From assembly GCA_032622095.1 (NCBI GenBank), contig CP136069.1, forward strand, positions 160,629,043 to 160,693,042: 64,000 bases of DNA. Reading direction: 5' to 3'. This stretch comes from Siphonodentalium dalli. Its lineage: Eukaryota > Mollusca > Scaphopoda > Gadilida > Siphonodentaliidae. Made by a program: the position numbers and the translations under genes. The number at the start of each line of letters is the position of its first letter. The first letter of the stretch is position 1. The notes under the pieces are model-generated. The model searched no databases and was not told the DNA's origin. It saw only the letters and a list, made by a program, of their open reading frames with translations. This document shows, piece after piece, positions 9,922 to 21,452 of this stretch.

Positions 9922-12900
9922 GTTCTCTATTATGTGATGTTAATTAATGTCGCTACTTGTTTTTAGACAAAAAGTGTGTTTTTTTCGATAACATTTTTTT
10001 TTTCGATTGAAATAGCCATAGGTTGGAAAATATCCAACCATAATTGGTGTCAGGTTGGATATTTGCAACTGTTAGGAATAGTTGTGGTACAAGTTGGAAA
10101 ATGTCGACCCAAAAGAGGGTCAAATGGAATTTCTCGGACATGGGAATTTGTGTCTGGTTCACTGATAGAGTTGGAAATTATATATTTGACACCACATCCC
10201 AAACGGAGACCCTCGAATCCGTGAGTGAAGCCAACGCAATGCATCAGCTTTTATCAACTTCCCACCGAGAAGTGAACGAAACCCTCTTTATACTTCAAAT
10301 GTCAAGAAATGAGTAACACGGAACGCATTTCATTGTGCAGATGAATTCGGCTTTATACGGGGATATGCTTGATCTGTCTTTGCGAAAAATAAACTTTCGT
10401 ACATCCCATCCAAATATCTGTTTTACTCTAATGTACCTATTTTAACACAACCCAGAATCTACATGAACACTATTTAAATGTCATCATATCACAGACAGTA
10501 ACCAGAAGCGAAAATTGCTCTTATTGTTTGTTAGATAGTTTATTTTGTCTGTTTTGTTTTCTCGGAGAAAGTACGGGACCGGAGACACGACTTGGCGGTT
10601 TACCATAAATTGGGCCAACAATTTCATCAGTTGAAAACAACGGCAGTTGGAATTTTCAGACCGAACAATATTCATACACTTTTTTTTATCAGAAACATGG
10701 ATCACTCTGTTAAAGCGGATTAGCTCGCTAACGAGTATATTAATCTGAGAGATCAAGTTATCAGGGCGGATTGGATTGTTTGTCACTTACCAACCTCCAT
10801 ATGACAGACAATATCAGTAGTGTGCATATTGTGTTATTTAGTGCGAACTGACGTTATATTGTCAATGCAGTATCCATTTGAACAAGACAATTGATCAAGA
10901 TATTTGAAAAGCTTTCAGAGATGTTTACTCCTAGCGCAGTTTGAATTTGCATAGATGTCTGATTATCAAAAATGGCAACAACCTTGTGTTCAGCTGACAA
11001 ACAGTTACTGCATATATCGGAATTATGGGTAAATAACAGCGATACACACTAAACGTCCATATTAGATTTGTTCATCCACTAATGCATAAGGCTTGTTGAC
11101 AAAACGTCTTGTATATGTTCATCGTTAACGTTCCTTGTAAAAGCAAGTTGTAGTTGAAACGGTGTGTCAGGGACGATGCGATGAGGGCATTCAGATGTTT
11201 CACCCCACAACTTTGGTCAATATTTTCAACAGTTGGACAATCATGCCTAACATATCACCAGTTGGAAGTTTCACATAAAATTAGGTTGAACTTGGTCGCC
11301 TATTTTTATTTTCCAACTAATATTCAATGAGAAATTTGTTGCTCTTTGATATAAAATCGCATATTTTCCTACTTTTCTTTTAATTTTTTGTACTAATTTG
11401 GCCACCAGTTTGGACATTTTTCAAACTTAGAGGGTGTCACAAGGGAGGTAGGGTGCGAATTGAATTTCCCCAATTTGGAAATTTGGTCTGGTTTCAGGGA
11501 GATGGTGCAGTTAGAAATGGCTGCTATTATCTCCCTTTCTGCATGGCATTACACTAATACTATTTCTAACTGCACTACCTTTCTACTTTAACTAAATTTA
11601 GTCAATACTAAATAATCTTATGTGGTAGCAAGTTAGCAAAACTAAATTTGATAAGTTTAAACCACAGAAAGGAAAAAAAGCCTATTAAAGTACCATGGTC
11701 AGCAGGCATTGATTACTTTATGGTAAAGCTAAAAAAATATTGGCTTAGGAAATTGTGACTAATTTGGTTGTATGAATCGGACTGGGTACGTTTAAAGTCA
11801 CATGGCGGTCTGCGCTCCAAAATACACATAAAGAGCGTGTGTTTAACTTCTGTGCTAAAATTGAAAACAGCTGGAAAAAGGCTGTGACCATCGCAAGTAT
11901 AAGCCCAAAATTAATAAAAGCCCCTGGGCTTGTTGTTTAATTACGATTGGATTAAAAATCGGTTTACATCAATATAAGTCGGTATATCACCAATTCGTGT
12001 ATTTGTCAACATATCTGATACCTCCTTCCAAATTACGTAGACATAATTTGGAAGCTGGAATGCGTCCTGTCAGTTTAAAAAGAAAACCCGCCAAACATTG
12101 CAAATAGACCAAAACTATTGACCCAGATCTAGTGACATCCCGGCCTTGAACACTCTGGTCGACTCTGCGCGAAATACTCCCGGGTCGGGTGGCCGCGATT
12201 TCCAATCAATGCTGAAATAAGTTATTTTGCACTTCTTTAACATGACATGTCTTGCCATGAGGCACATTTTGCATAATGAACTATTACTGATAATAATTAT
12301 GAATAGCTAATATAGTAGTCGTCATTTTTTCGGACGGTTCAAAAACCGCAATAAGGTGATATGGCTATACATTGTGCAAAATACCGTGTTCCTTCAGCAC
12401 ATTGTGCTATCAATTATTTTGAAGGACGGTACGTAATATTTATATACGTCTAATTCTCTATTTTTGTTTACATCAATTTGTATTCAAGTGTGCTATCTAT
12501 ATTCTCGTCTCTGGCTGTAAGTTGTGCCAACGATAAATAAAGAAAGGATTGAACACTGTAAAATATTGATGTTTTTTCTACAGTATATATAGTAGACTTA
12601 CATACTGTATTTCCGTCTTGTACAGTGTATATGCTTTTCAGAAAACATTCTGGCTGAGTTTGCGTCTTGTAATTAGTTATATACGTTCATATATATATAA
12701 TGTTCCCGGGTCTATTGGCTTTTAGATCTAACCAATCTTATGCCCTTGAATCGGTTGCAAATGGTTTGTTGGCAAAATATTACTTCCATAGTGCTGGAAT
12801 AATGTTAACACTGTCTGATTTCGGTCTGTATGTGAACCAGGCGGCAATAAATGAGATTAAATACGACATGTGATTGTTTTGCGCTAACCGTTAGTACAGT

Positions 12901-13410
12901 GCCACCCCACACACCCCGAGTTTGACATTATACGTTTTGCGAAGTTGTGTGACATATGTTGTGTTTGTTAGTTGTTCGTTATTTCGTTAAATCTACGCTT
13001 TAAAGTTTTATTTCAAGTGGTAAAACATTTGCAACAACGGGATAATATTTTAACGAAATAACGGACAGTTAGTTACTTTTATGATAGTTTATGGACAAAA
13101 TCAACAGGAACATTTAGAAGTTTCAACAAGAAAAGAGTTATCGGAAATTTCTAAAAACATAAACATTGGGAGCTGTTGTATCTAATTACATACTATGCCA
13201 ACCGGACACGATGTTCATCTGCGAAAACAAGCCGAAAGCTATAATCATTGACATTTTCATCGGAATTGTCACTATTGTGGCAGGCAGCAGTCACTCGTGT
13301 CATGGTCATGATTAGTCAGTCACAAGTTTGTTGACTACAACTTACAAGTACAGGTACAAACATTATAAGGACTGGTGTATCATATTCATCAGATTTCATC
13401 GAAATATGAG
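9922..13410. other. Gene-free stretch with small repeats
   Basis: No gene is recognised. Bases about 10020-10130 (TTGGAAAATATCCAACC and GTTGGATATTT motifs) resemble the repeat family at 40450-40700 and 56119-56670. A short hairpin (TGCAGTTAGAAAT with its complement) lies at about 11510-11573. Bases 11909-11941 share a near-identical segment with 62786-62818. A short inverted repeat GTTATTTCGTTAAA lies at about 12977 and 13050. Confidence 0.5.
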
Positions 13411-13416
13411 TATGAG

Positions 13417-13798
13417 TTGAGAACCAGTTCGCCAAGTCATCGCCCAGTTACGGAGTCTTCTATTGTTTTGAATGTTTCCATGGAAATGTCTGCGATGCAC
13501 TGATAGTGCCGTGATATACACATGAACTATTCACTGACTTATAATAACAACATTGTATGATTAACTGACGACTGCGAACGGATCCAATTCCAACAAATAA
13601 GTGAATAACCGAATCAGGCATAAGCCTTTAATACAATGCCTTTACTTTGTTCACTACCACAAACCGATGCACCATGTTGTTATCGAATCATGTGTGACTA
13701 TTAGAACCATATCGCCAAGTCATCGACCAGTTATCACAGAGTCTGCTGTAATGGTCGTGTCCAACTACCTGTGACTGTTACTCATAGTGTTGTGATAA
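13417..13798. repeat. Imperfect direct duplication (about 285-bp spacing)
   Basis: Bases 13417-13518 and 13700-13798 share GAACCA, CGCCAAGTCATCG, CCAGTTA and GAGTCT(T/G)CT landmarks, followed by an ACTGATAGTG- or CTCATAGTG-like segment. A third relative lies in inverse orientation at about 37430-37520. No protein is apparent. Confidence 0.5.
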
Positions 13799-13985
13799 TG
13801 GAAATATATAAGCTTGTGATGTGCATCAACTGGTATGCACCAAGACATGAAGTACACATGTAAGTGCATAAATTGAAAATTTTACGCTTGTACCTGGATA
13901 ATTTCATACGAAAACAAGTATGCCAATTCAAATGTTTTACTTTTATATAAATTTGAGTGAAATTATGATAGCTTTGTTCCTTTAA

Positions 13986-14377
13986 CCCTTTACCCAACAA
14001 ACCGGCCAAAACCGGTCAAATAAAGCTTCAACAGCCTAAAATATCTTCGGTCTGTCTCAATAGAACCATACAAATATGGATATCATTGGAACCGGCTCCT
14101 TGACCACATTGTGATAGTTACAGTTATACCCTGTGCCAATGCATTCTCTTATATATGCGAGTCGACCATAGGTCGCCTCGCATATATAAGAGAATGCATT
14201 GGCCTAAAAAAAATCTTTTTTTAACACTTTTTACCATTTTTTCTTACAATCTTTAACAATTTTATAATTTTTAATGTGTTAAGCCAATGCATTCTCTTAT
14301 ATATGCGAGGCGACCTATGGTCGACTCGCATATATAAGAGAATGCATTGGCACAGGGCCCTTCTGTTGGGTAAAGGG
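13986..14377. mobile_element. piggyBac-type MITE with TTAA target site
   Basis: The 392-bp element is bounded by TTAA at 13982-13985 and 14378-14381. Its perfect 14-bp terminal inverted repeats read inward CCCTTTACCCAACA. TTAA duplication with CCC-starting ends is the hallmark of the piggyBac superfamily. There is no transposase, so it would depend on an enzyme encoded elsewhere. Inside it carries the nested palindromes annotated at 14136-14350. Confidence 0.85.
14136..14350. repeat. Palindrome of palindromes inside the MITE
   Basis: Two 67-bp near-perfect palindromes (14136-14202 and 14284-14350) each run CCAATGCATTCTCTTATATA to its complement. Each has an asymmetric core of CGAGTCGACC and GGTCGCCTCG type. 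The second copy is the exact reverse complement of the first, so the pair also forms one large inverted repeat around an 81-bp AT-rich spacer. CTGTG on the left and CACAG on the right extend the outer symmetry. A diverged relative lies at 19050-19216. Confidence 0.9.
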
Positions 14378-14624
14378 TTAAGTCTTAAAATAAGAGGCCC
14401 GATTCGTATGATTTATATTGGTTGAAATTAGTATCACGAATAATTACTCGTAATTGAAAAGCTCACTTGAAATTAATTTTTTTAGACTATAGATGCAGTA
14501 AGTAGTTTTGTGGTGAATTAATCATGAATAATAATTCAAAATTACATCTTTCTTTTCATTTACCTTCTTATAGATATGCACACATATACCGGTGCGAATA
14601 CATAAATTGATCTCTTGTAGCTTT

Positions 14625-15400
14625 TTGAATTGAATTGTTTATTAGCAAAGTCAACATCTAAGTTGCAACATGCCATACAACTTATTTACACAACATTATA
14701 CAAACAATACACAACATACATATACATCAATAAATGAGTTCATCATATTATATGATATTGATAATAAATACAAATAATGCTAATACATTTGGGAATATGT
14801 TTTCTGAAATGGTTTCATATAATATTTACATTATATATAATATAATGTAATACTTGCTTCATGGTAACTTTATAAATGCTAATTTTAAGAAAATGCTCAC
14901 TCTTTTCAATATACTTATGTTAAGCAGTGACAGCAGTCTGTAGAATTTATTTCTGTTAGGGTTTTCCCAGTAATACTTCGGTATATAGGTTTCTCGCAGA
15001 TCGTTGAGTTCAGTACACAAAATAACAAAATGGTATTCATCACATACATTTTCGCCACATAACGGGCATTTCGTGTCTTTACATGTACTTTTATTCCATC
15101 TGCATTGCTCTACCGGTAGTCTGTGATTGGCTGTTCTAAATTTCAGTAAATACGTAGCTAGATGAGATGGCATATATACTAAGTATCGGTTCATTCTGAC
15201 AGAATCCTTTATGTTTCGATAAAATATGGCACGGCTTGAAATAGACATATTCAGATTGCCGAAGAGGCAACATGTGTGTTGCTCTATTAATTTCGCTTTC
15301 ATGTGTTTCATGTCTGTCTTGCTTAGTGGTGACTGATTCTGCCACGCACTTTCCATATTTACTTCTCGCAGAGTTTCTTTGATAAACGAAATCCATTTAA
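14625..15400 (-). mobile_element. LINE 3' fragment (C-terminal ORF2 part and 3' UTR)
   Basis: The minus-strand ORF (about 15356-14859) encodes a LINE ORF2 C-terminus: the phrase KFRTANHRLPVEQ, then RW and C..CPLCGE..CDEYHFVILC, a Cys/His cluster common at the end of CR1/L2-type ORF2 proteins. A stop precedes an AT-rich 3' UTR, which finishes near 14630 with an AATAAA-type signal and TTCAATTCAA direct repeats. The RT domain is absent, so this is a severely 5'-truncated insertion. The start of homology is uncertain because another frame overlaps at 15136-15396. Confidence 0.7.
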
Positions 15401-16319
15401 TCTTGTTTTGTAGTATGGCATCACCATCATTAGGATATCAATTGAAATTGCCCTCTGATTGTACTCGGATATAATACGTTTCCCATCATTCAGCATATGC
15501 TTGTATGCCTACTGACTATCATATATATATATATATGTGTGTGTTTGTGTCAATGGTTGTACTGTTTGCCTCAGACTAAATATCATATTTGAAGGACGGA
15601 ATGAATCAAACAGTATTCAACAAAGAGTAAATACCTAGAATTACCAACCTGAATGATTGTCATATTTTCGTGAGCTTTTTAATGATGTGTAACCTCAAAT
15701 TGACCAATGTAGAATAGCATGTGTAATGCCACTAATTTTGATTGTCCATCAATTGCGAATTCGACCATTTACATTTTTGACGGACAAAACGAAAATATCG
15801 TTTAAAATTTTGATGGCAGTTCCCCACAGGAAAATGACCATCACATTATGACGTAATATTACGGAACGTTTTTGACACTGTTTGTTTATGGCCATTATAT
15901 CGTACTTAATTAAGTTGTTATCGGGTCACGCTTAGTGCTTTGTGTTTCGCATGGTACTCATGTTTCATGGCGACGAATGATCTGAGTGTGACTAAGAGAT
16001 AGCCATTAAGGCTGCATGGTAATTACAGTTATAAGTATACGACATCAGAGTCAACTCCCACATTGAGAACCAAAGAAACAATCTCGAACTTTTGTTGAAA
16101 AACCTAAACATTAATCATAATTACGGATGTGGCAAAACGAATACTGGTAGAAAGAACACACATGTTAGTGACGTGGTACCTTATTCGTAATTCGTATCAG
16201 TAGTAATTCATTTTGCGAAAGGTGTCTATCATCTAATTATTTGAGCCTTTGACAAAAAATCCGTTGCTGTTGGGCTAAATTGAAGTTTTCGACAATGAAC
16301 AGCTGACATATTTATTGCA
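15401..16319. other. Gene-free stretch
   Basis: Only a short AT/GT microsatellite (about 15520-15550) is apparent. No ORF or repeat is recognised. Confidence 0.5.
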
Positions 16320-16579
16320 AATATCGAAAATCCTCAAACATTTCGTTACTAAATATCCATTGACGAGCAAATTATTTAGGAAGTGATAAGATAATAACTT
16401 ATTATCTGAGCAGTCATACCAATGAATGGGAATCATTCCGCACTTGTGTTATCCGTTCGTCTGTCTGCCGTTTGTTTGTATTTCCAGAGCATCACTCCAA
16501 AATAATGCATATTCTTATAATCGGGTCCATTGAGCAAATAAAATGTTAAACATAAAAGTCACTTATACTGCTCAAAGAC
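16320..16579 (-). repeat. 3'-flank module following the Thr-rich exon
   Basis: Landmarks TACTAAATATCCATTGACG, TTTAGGAAGTGATAAGATAA, CGCACTTGTGTTATCCGTTC and GTCTGTCTGCC occur in the same order as 3' of the PAN exons and at 9.0 and 53.5 kb. It starts right after the stop codon at 16580, so part of it is likely 3' UTR. No minus-strand AATAAA is obvious. Confidence 0.6.
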
Positions 16580-18045
16580 CTATTTCAATTTGTTGATTAC
16601 CCATTTACAAACACTCATAACGTCAACTATGACTATGAACCCCAAAACTGCGAAAATAACTAAGCAGCCCGCCAGTCCAGCGACTTGTGATGTTGTACGG
16701 TCGTCGTTCCTTGATATCTTTTTCATAAGAATCCGTGAAATTGTCTGCTTAGATACCGTGAGTTCCTGCTCTATGCGACGCGTTAGGCTGTCCATTCCGT
16801 CATCGAAACTCAAGTTGGCGTATTTCACGACACACCTGCATCTACATACCGGAACTCGTCTCCACTCCACTTTGGTCTCCACGTTCTCCGTTGATGGGTT
16901 AGTTGTTGCAGTTTCGGTCATTGTTGTAACAGTATCAGCGGAAGTAGTGATAGTACTAGTTGATGTAGTTGCAGAAATGGCACTCGTTATGGTGACAGTG
17001 GTAACTAGCACAGTGGAACGTGTACTAGTAGCAGTTGTGGGTATGGCAGTGGACGTTGTGGTAGTAGTAGTAATACTGTTCGCCGTTGTTTCTGTGACAG
17101 TAGTAGTAGTTGCTGATTTTGCTGTGGTTGTGGTAATAATAGTCGTTGGGGTAGTAGTATACGGTGTTGTGGGCGTTGTTGTAGTACTAGTTGTTGTTGT
17201 GATGGTTGTCGTAGTCATACTGGTAATTGTGGTAGTTGCTGTTGTGGTTGTTGTTGTTGTTGTTGTTGTGGTGGTCGTAGTAGAAGTTGTCGTTGACGCT
17301 GTTGTTGTAGTTGTTGTAGCGGTGATGGAAGTAGTAGTAGTAGTGGTAGTATAATTAGTATACGTCGACGCTGTTGTTGTTTTGGCGGTGGTAGTGGTGG
17401 TGGTCGTGGTAGTAGTAGTAGTAGTTGTTGTCGTGGGTGTAGTGGTGACAGTTGTTGCTGTGGTGGTACTAGTAGTGGCGGTGGCCACACCAGTAGTATC
17501 AGTTGTTGTCGTGGACGTAGTTGTAGTAGTCGTAGTCATAGTCGTAGTAGCAATAGTAGTAGTAGTACTGGTTGTCGGGTTGGTGGTGGTACTAGTAGTG
17601 GCGGTAGTCACATCAGTAGCAGTTGTTGTCGTGGATGTAGTGGTAACAGCAGCAGTAGTACTGGTTGTCGGAGTGGTGGTGGTAATAGTAGAGGCGGTAG
17701 TCACATCAGTAGTAGCAGTTGTTGTCGTGGATGAAGTGGTAACAGTTGTTGTCGTGGATGAAGTGGTAACAGTTGTTGTCGTGGATGTAGTAGTAACAGC
17801 AGTAGTAGTACTGGTTGTCGGAGTGGTGGTGGTAATAGTAGAGGCGGTAGTCACATCAGTAGTAGCAGTTGTTGTCGTGGATGTAGTGGTAGTAGTTGTT
17901 GTCGTGGAAGTTGCTGATGAATGTGATGACGTCGTAGGTGACTGTGGGGGAGTTTGTGTGCCGGTTACTGTTTGGATACCTTGATATTGTGTGGCGTCAC
18001 CGATATAATTGCCTTGAAGGAACGACAATGAAAGAGTCGATGATA
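16580..18045 (-). CDS. Terminal exon of a Thr-rich, single-pass membrane protein
   Basis: A long open exon ends at TAG (16580-16582). The acceptor AGCTACAG before 18045 is the likely exon start, because an in-frame TGA lies just upstream and no ATG lies near the 5' end. It encodes about 490 residues. A short leader (QGNYIGDATQYQGIQTVTG) is followed by about 340 residues of Thr-dominated sequence with Ser, Ala, Val and Pro, a mucin-like stalk suited to dense O-glycosylation. A tail follows with CRCRC (about 395-399), a charged segment (RRIEQELTVSKQTISRI), one hydrophobic helix (about 449-471, AGLAGCLVIFAVLGFIVIVD) and a short end (CKWVINKLK). It was probably type I, with lectin- or PAN-type ectodomain exons further upstream; none is identified nearby. 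The layout (Cys pair, charged helix, TM) recalls uncharacterised molluscan surface proteins known to me only in general terms. The stalk DNA is an (ACN)n minisatellite; plus-strand Val-rich frames are its antisense shadow. Confidence 0.75.
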
Positions 18046-18179
18046 CTGTAGCTCAACTTGGGGAGACGGTTAATCATTTTACGCTGAGCATTCAATTGGA
18101 TGATTAAGAAGAAGTAAACTAAAATAGTTTCAGTAAATGGATTGTATTATGTAAATAAGATTATTTTCATTTCAAACAT

Positions 18180-18720
18180 TTCTTTTTGGGCTGCATGGTG
18201 TTCTGATGGATTCAAACGTGAAATCCAAGATGGCTTCAGGTGGCCTTGTTTAAAAAAAAAAACCAATTTCAGAAAAACTGGACAGCTTCCATTTAGAGGT
18301 CACCACAAAGAACCATATGAACATTGGATGAGGGATGTGGCATCTAGGGTGTACCAAAAAGAATTTAGTCAAAGATGGCCATGGCGACCACGTTTTTTAA
18401 CGAAATTCGAAAAATATCGTTGACTCCCATCTGGAGTTCACACAAACGATCCTTATGAAGTTTGATGAAGATCGGATGAGGGATGTGGCCTGTAGGTTGT
18501 GCCGATTGATTTAGTCATGCAAATAGTAAATTCCAAGATGGCCACTGGCAGCCAAGTGTTTTAACGAATTTCTGAAAAAATCGATGGCTACCATCTAGAT
18601 ATAACTCAGAAGATATATATGAAGCTCGGTGATGACCGGATGAGGGCCTGCGGCCTGTATGATGAACCAAAGGAACATGTTGACGGGACGTACCCCAAGT
18701 CAAGTTGAGCTAAACGTGAC
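18180..18720. repeat. Tandem array, about 150-165-bp units, three copies
   Basis: Units begin near 18224, 18370 and 18533 with (C/A)AAGATGGC. They share TTTTTTAACGAA, TCGAAAAA, CCATCTGGAG or CCATCTAGAT, ATGAAG, GGATGAGGGATGTGGC and a CTGTAGG-type end. No conserved frame is seen. The right flank to 19050 holds nothing recognised. Confidence 0.7.
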
Positions 18721-19049
18721 GGTTTTGACAATGACCTGCAGACATATTTGTAACAAATAACCAGAAATGTCAATCAAATGGAGATAATTAAAATCAATTT
18801 GTTTGCGCCCATGTTTGAAATTCTGGACCAGTAGTTTGGTCACATATAGTAAAACGAATTTTGTTTTTTAGATAAGGCACATTTTCCACGCAATAAAACT
18901 GTCAGTTGGTAAACTCAAGCGGCGAGATCTGCCCCGTTTATTTTTATACACGTGTGTATTCATAAAGTATAACCGTACACGAACAGGCGTACCTTTGTAT
19001 TTGTACCTAACCATTTTTCGACGGGAGGCGCGCTGGTGTAACATTAAAG

Positions 19050-19216
19050 ATCATGTGCCAGTGCATTCTTCCATATAGAGCCTCGCATATATACGATAAT
19101 GTATTGGCTTACAAGATCAAAGTAAATATTGCTTGGCCAATGTGTTCTCGTATATATGCGAGGGGCCATATATGGGCGACGCGCGTATATACATGTAAGA
19201 GAATGCATTGGCTCAG
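19050..19216. repeat. Diverged copy of the nested-palindrome family
   Basis: This contains GTGCCAGTGCATTCTTCC, CCTCGCATATATACG, TATTGGCTTA, GGCCAATGTGTTCTCGTATA, TATGCGAGGGGCC and AGAGAATGCATTGGCTCAGG. The order matches 14136-14350 with more substitutions and a shorter spacer. No TTAA-flanked piggyBac ends are visible here. Confidence 0.65.
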
Positions 19217-20179
19217 GCTTTTCGCAAAAAATCAGGAAGCCCCAGTCATTTGAGGGTTCACAGTTTTGTGTGTGTGGCTGGTTGACCATATCCCGCTGTA
19301 CGGCGTTATTGTTTGGAAGGGTAATCATATTCTACTGGGGTTGTTATAGTCCAGTCAAAATAGGGTTTGACCTAGACAAAATTTGTATAGAAATAGTTTT
19401 TATCATTTAAAAAAATCAGTACACAACTCCAATCAACATTATTAGAAATCATCTACAAAATCTGTGCCCGACGTTTTATAATCGAACATATTCAGGTGGT
19501 TCCCGATGTCGGAAAATTCAGCACGATCGTTATGGGGTAGGGTTAGGTATCGGGCGCATTTCGTGACATTTTGAAAGAAAAACTGGCTGCAAATGATTAT
19601 TCTTGCCAGATGGATCGCTAGCAGTGGAATACCATTGCGCTCAAAATCAAAATACCCATCCAAACATGGATACAATAGAATAAAATTAACGTTTTGGATA
19701 AAATTAAATAACTAGTCCCCAAAGAGTAAGCACACGCTCGAATTATTCGATGAAGAATTATTGCAGAATACAAGAGAAACTATTGACCAGAGCTGTAAGC
19801 ATTCCCTCTAATGTACCTCACGAGAGAGCAACGAAAGAAGGGTTTCATATCAGGTTAAATCGGGACCTGTGGGCGCTCAGAAACAAGGGGCCGGTCTGGG
19901 AAAAAATTTGCATACCCGAGGTCCAAAATAATATTGTCCTATCGCAAGGACCCACCACCCGCCTACTTGCAAAAAACATTTCGTCGGAAGATTCCGCCCC
20001 TTGTTACATGTTTGACACGATTTAAAGCTTTTCTACTAAATATTTTATTAAAATACCATCCCGAATGTATTCCTTGTTCACTCGTGTTTCCAATCATGTT
20101 CCACTATCTATTTTACAAGTCGTCCTACCATATATGGTATACTATTTATAGTCTTCAACAGTATTATTGACTACTGATC
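19217..20179. other. Gene-free stretch containing a dispersed-repeat fragment
   Basis: Bases about 19725-19880 (CGAATTATTCGATGAAGAAT, CCTCTAATGTACCTCACG, AGAGAGCAACG) match 38240-38360 and the reverse complement of 25900-26070. No gene is recognised. Confidence 0.5.
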
Positions 20180-20660
20180 AAAATAAATCGCGCGAAACAA
20201 ATGATATCCAACTCTACTTGAATGATATTAATTCTTTATTCTGTGAAACAAACTATGCATAACACCAAATATAACCCCAACATAATTTTGAGTGTGTTAT
20301 CTGATGTTCTTTTTGTAAAATCCAGTGTTAAAGATACGGGCGGCGTTGGCGGTGGGTATGCTGTTCAAATATTCACCTCCGTCAAAAACCGCCATAAACA
20401 GAAAGAATAGTAAAATAGAGACAGACCTTGTTATTATACCAATCAGAAATATGGCATAAACAATATGTTATTGTCAATTTTTTCCCTTTGTTATGTAAAC
20501 AAAAGCAAAAAAACGTTACGTTACTTGGCTTTTGTTTAGATCAGGATATAGTAAACATAAAGAGCCTAATTTATTACTGTTTTCCTGATATGGAAATAAT
20601 AAAGAGCGTTTATATCATTTGTGTGTGATTAACCAATAGAATTGCGCTGTGTTATGTAAA
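20180..20660 (+). repeat. Dispersed repeat copy 1 (about 480 bp)
   Basis: This matches 30120-30500 in inverse orientation. Shared landmarks are AAACCGCCATAAACAGAAAG, AACAATATGTTATTGTCA, TTGTTATGTAAACAAAAGC, CCTGATATGGAAATAATAAA, GAGCGTTTAT and TTTGTGTGTGATTA. Both copies retain short similar open frames (GGGYxVxIF and KNRHKQKE peptides), but frames break soon after, so coding ancestry is only possible. Confidence 0.7.
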
Positions 20661-21283
20661 CAGAAGCACACCTTCTGTAACACGAGCAGACTCTTGTTTA
20701 CGTACACCATCGTACGTATTGACGACAATATACTGTTTACGCGCTGATTATGTTTGGCATATGAACAAAACTATATATATTTTAATATTCCTTCTGTTGA
20801 TGGCGATTTGAACACATATGAATATTTCCGCAACGAACGCGGCCCGTGCCCTTAAATCAAGGTGAATTCCAGGGATATTACTTTTGTGTGATATGGTATT
20901 GTATATGTGTATATTGTGCAGCAACGTGGTGACTGATCGGAGATCCAGAGCCAGTCAGTATTTTAGTAACTATGATTTACTGTATGAAGGATGAGGTGGC
21001 ACTCCATGCGTTTTGATCCGTGTTTACATTTTTCGTTACTCCGTTTGTATAGTACGCTTGTCACTCACATGGAACTAATCATACATATTATGTCGATGGG
21101 GATCAATGGCAATGATAACAGAGTCAGGCCATGCCTTTATTATTAATAAACAAGAACTAATTGTATTGCCACTTAAGAACAATTTAGGAAACATATATAT
21201 TGTACAGGTATCACTTCGATCACATCTTTTGCCGCCAAATATAACTTACTCAATAAACATTCGATCATACTGGCTCATATATG
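20661..21283. other. Gene-free stretch
   Basis: No recognised gene or strong repeat. The ORF at 21106-21315 runs into the segmental duplication and has no motif. Confidence 0.5.
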
Positions 21284-21452
21284 AATTTTCAATCTGCCTG
21301 ACATTCGTCCCATGAATCTTGACGATATCGAGTTTTAATGAGGTAAATTGCCCAATTTGACCCTGAAACAGGTTCGACACGGTATCATGAACACCATGCA
21401 TAAGTTAGATTGCCTAACTGCAATCTTATTACTATAAGTGGGGTATAAGAAA

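Noticed and set aside
17215-17490. Pro/Leu/Gln-rich minus-strand frame
   Set aside because: Frame-shifted reading of the same Thr-codon repeat.
17382-17984. 200-codon Val-rich frame on the plus strand (also 16590-17354)
   Set aside because: It is the antisense of the (ACN)n Thr stalk, with no domain and no splice or start context.
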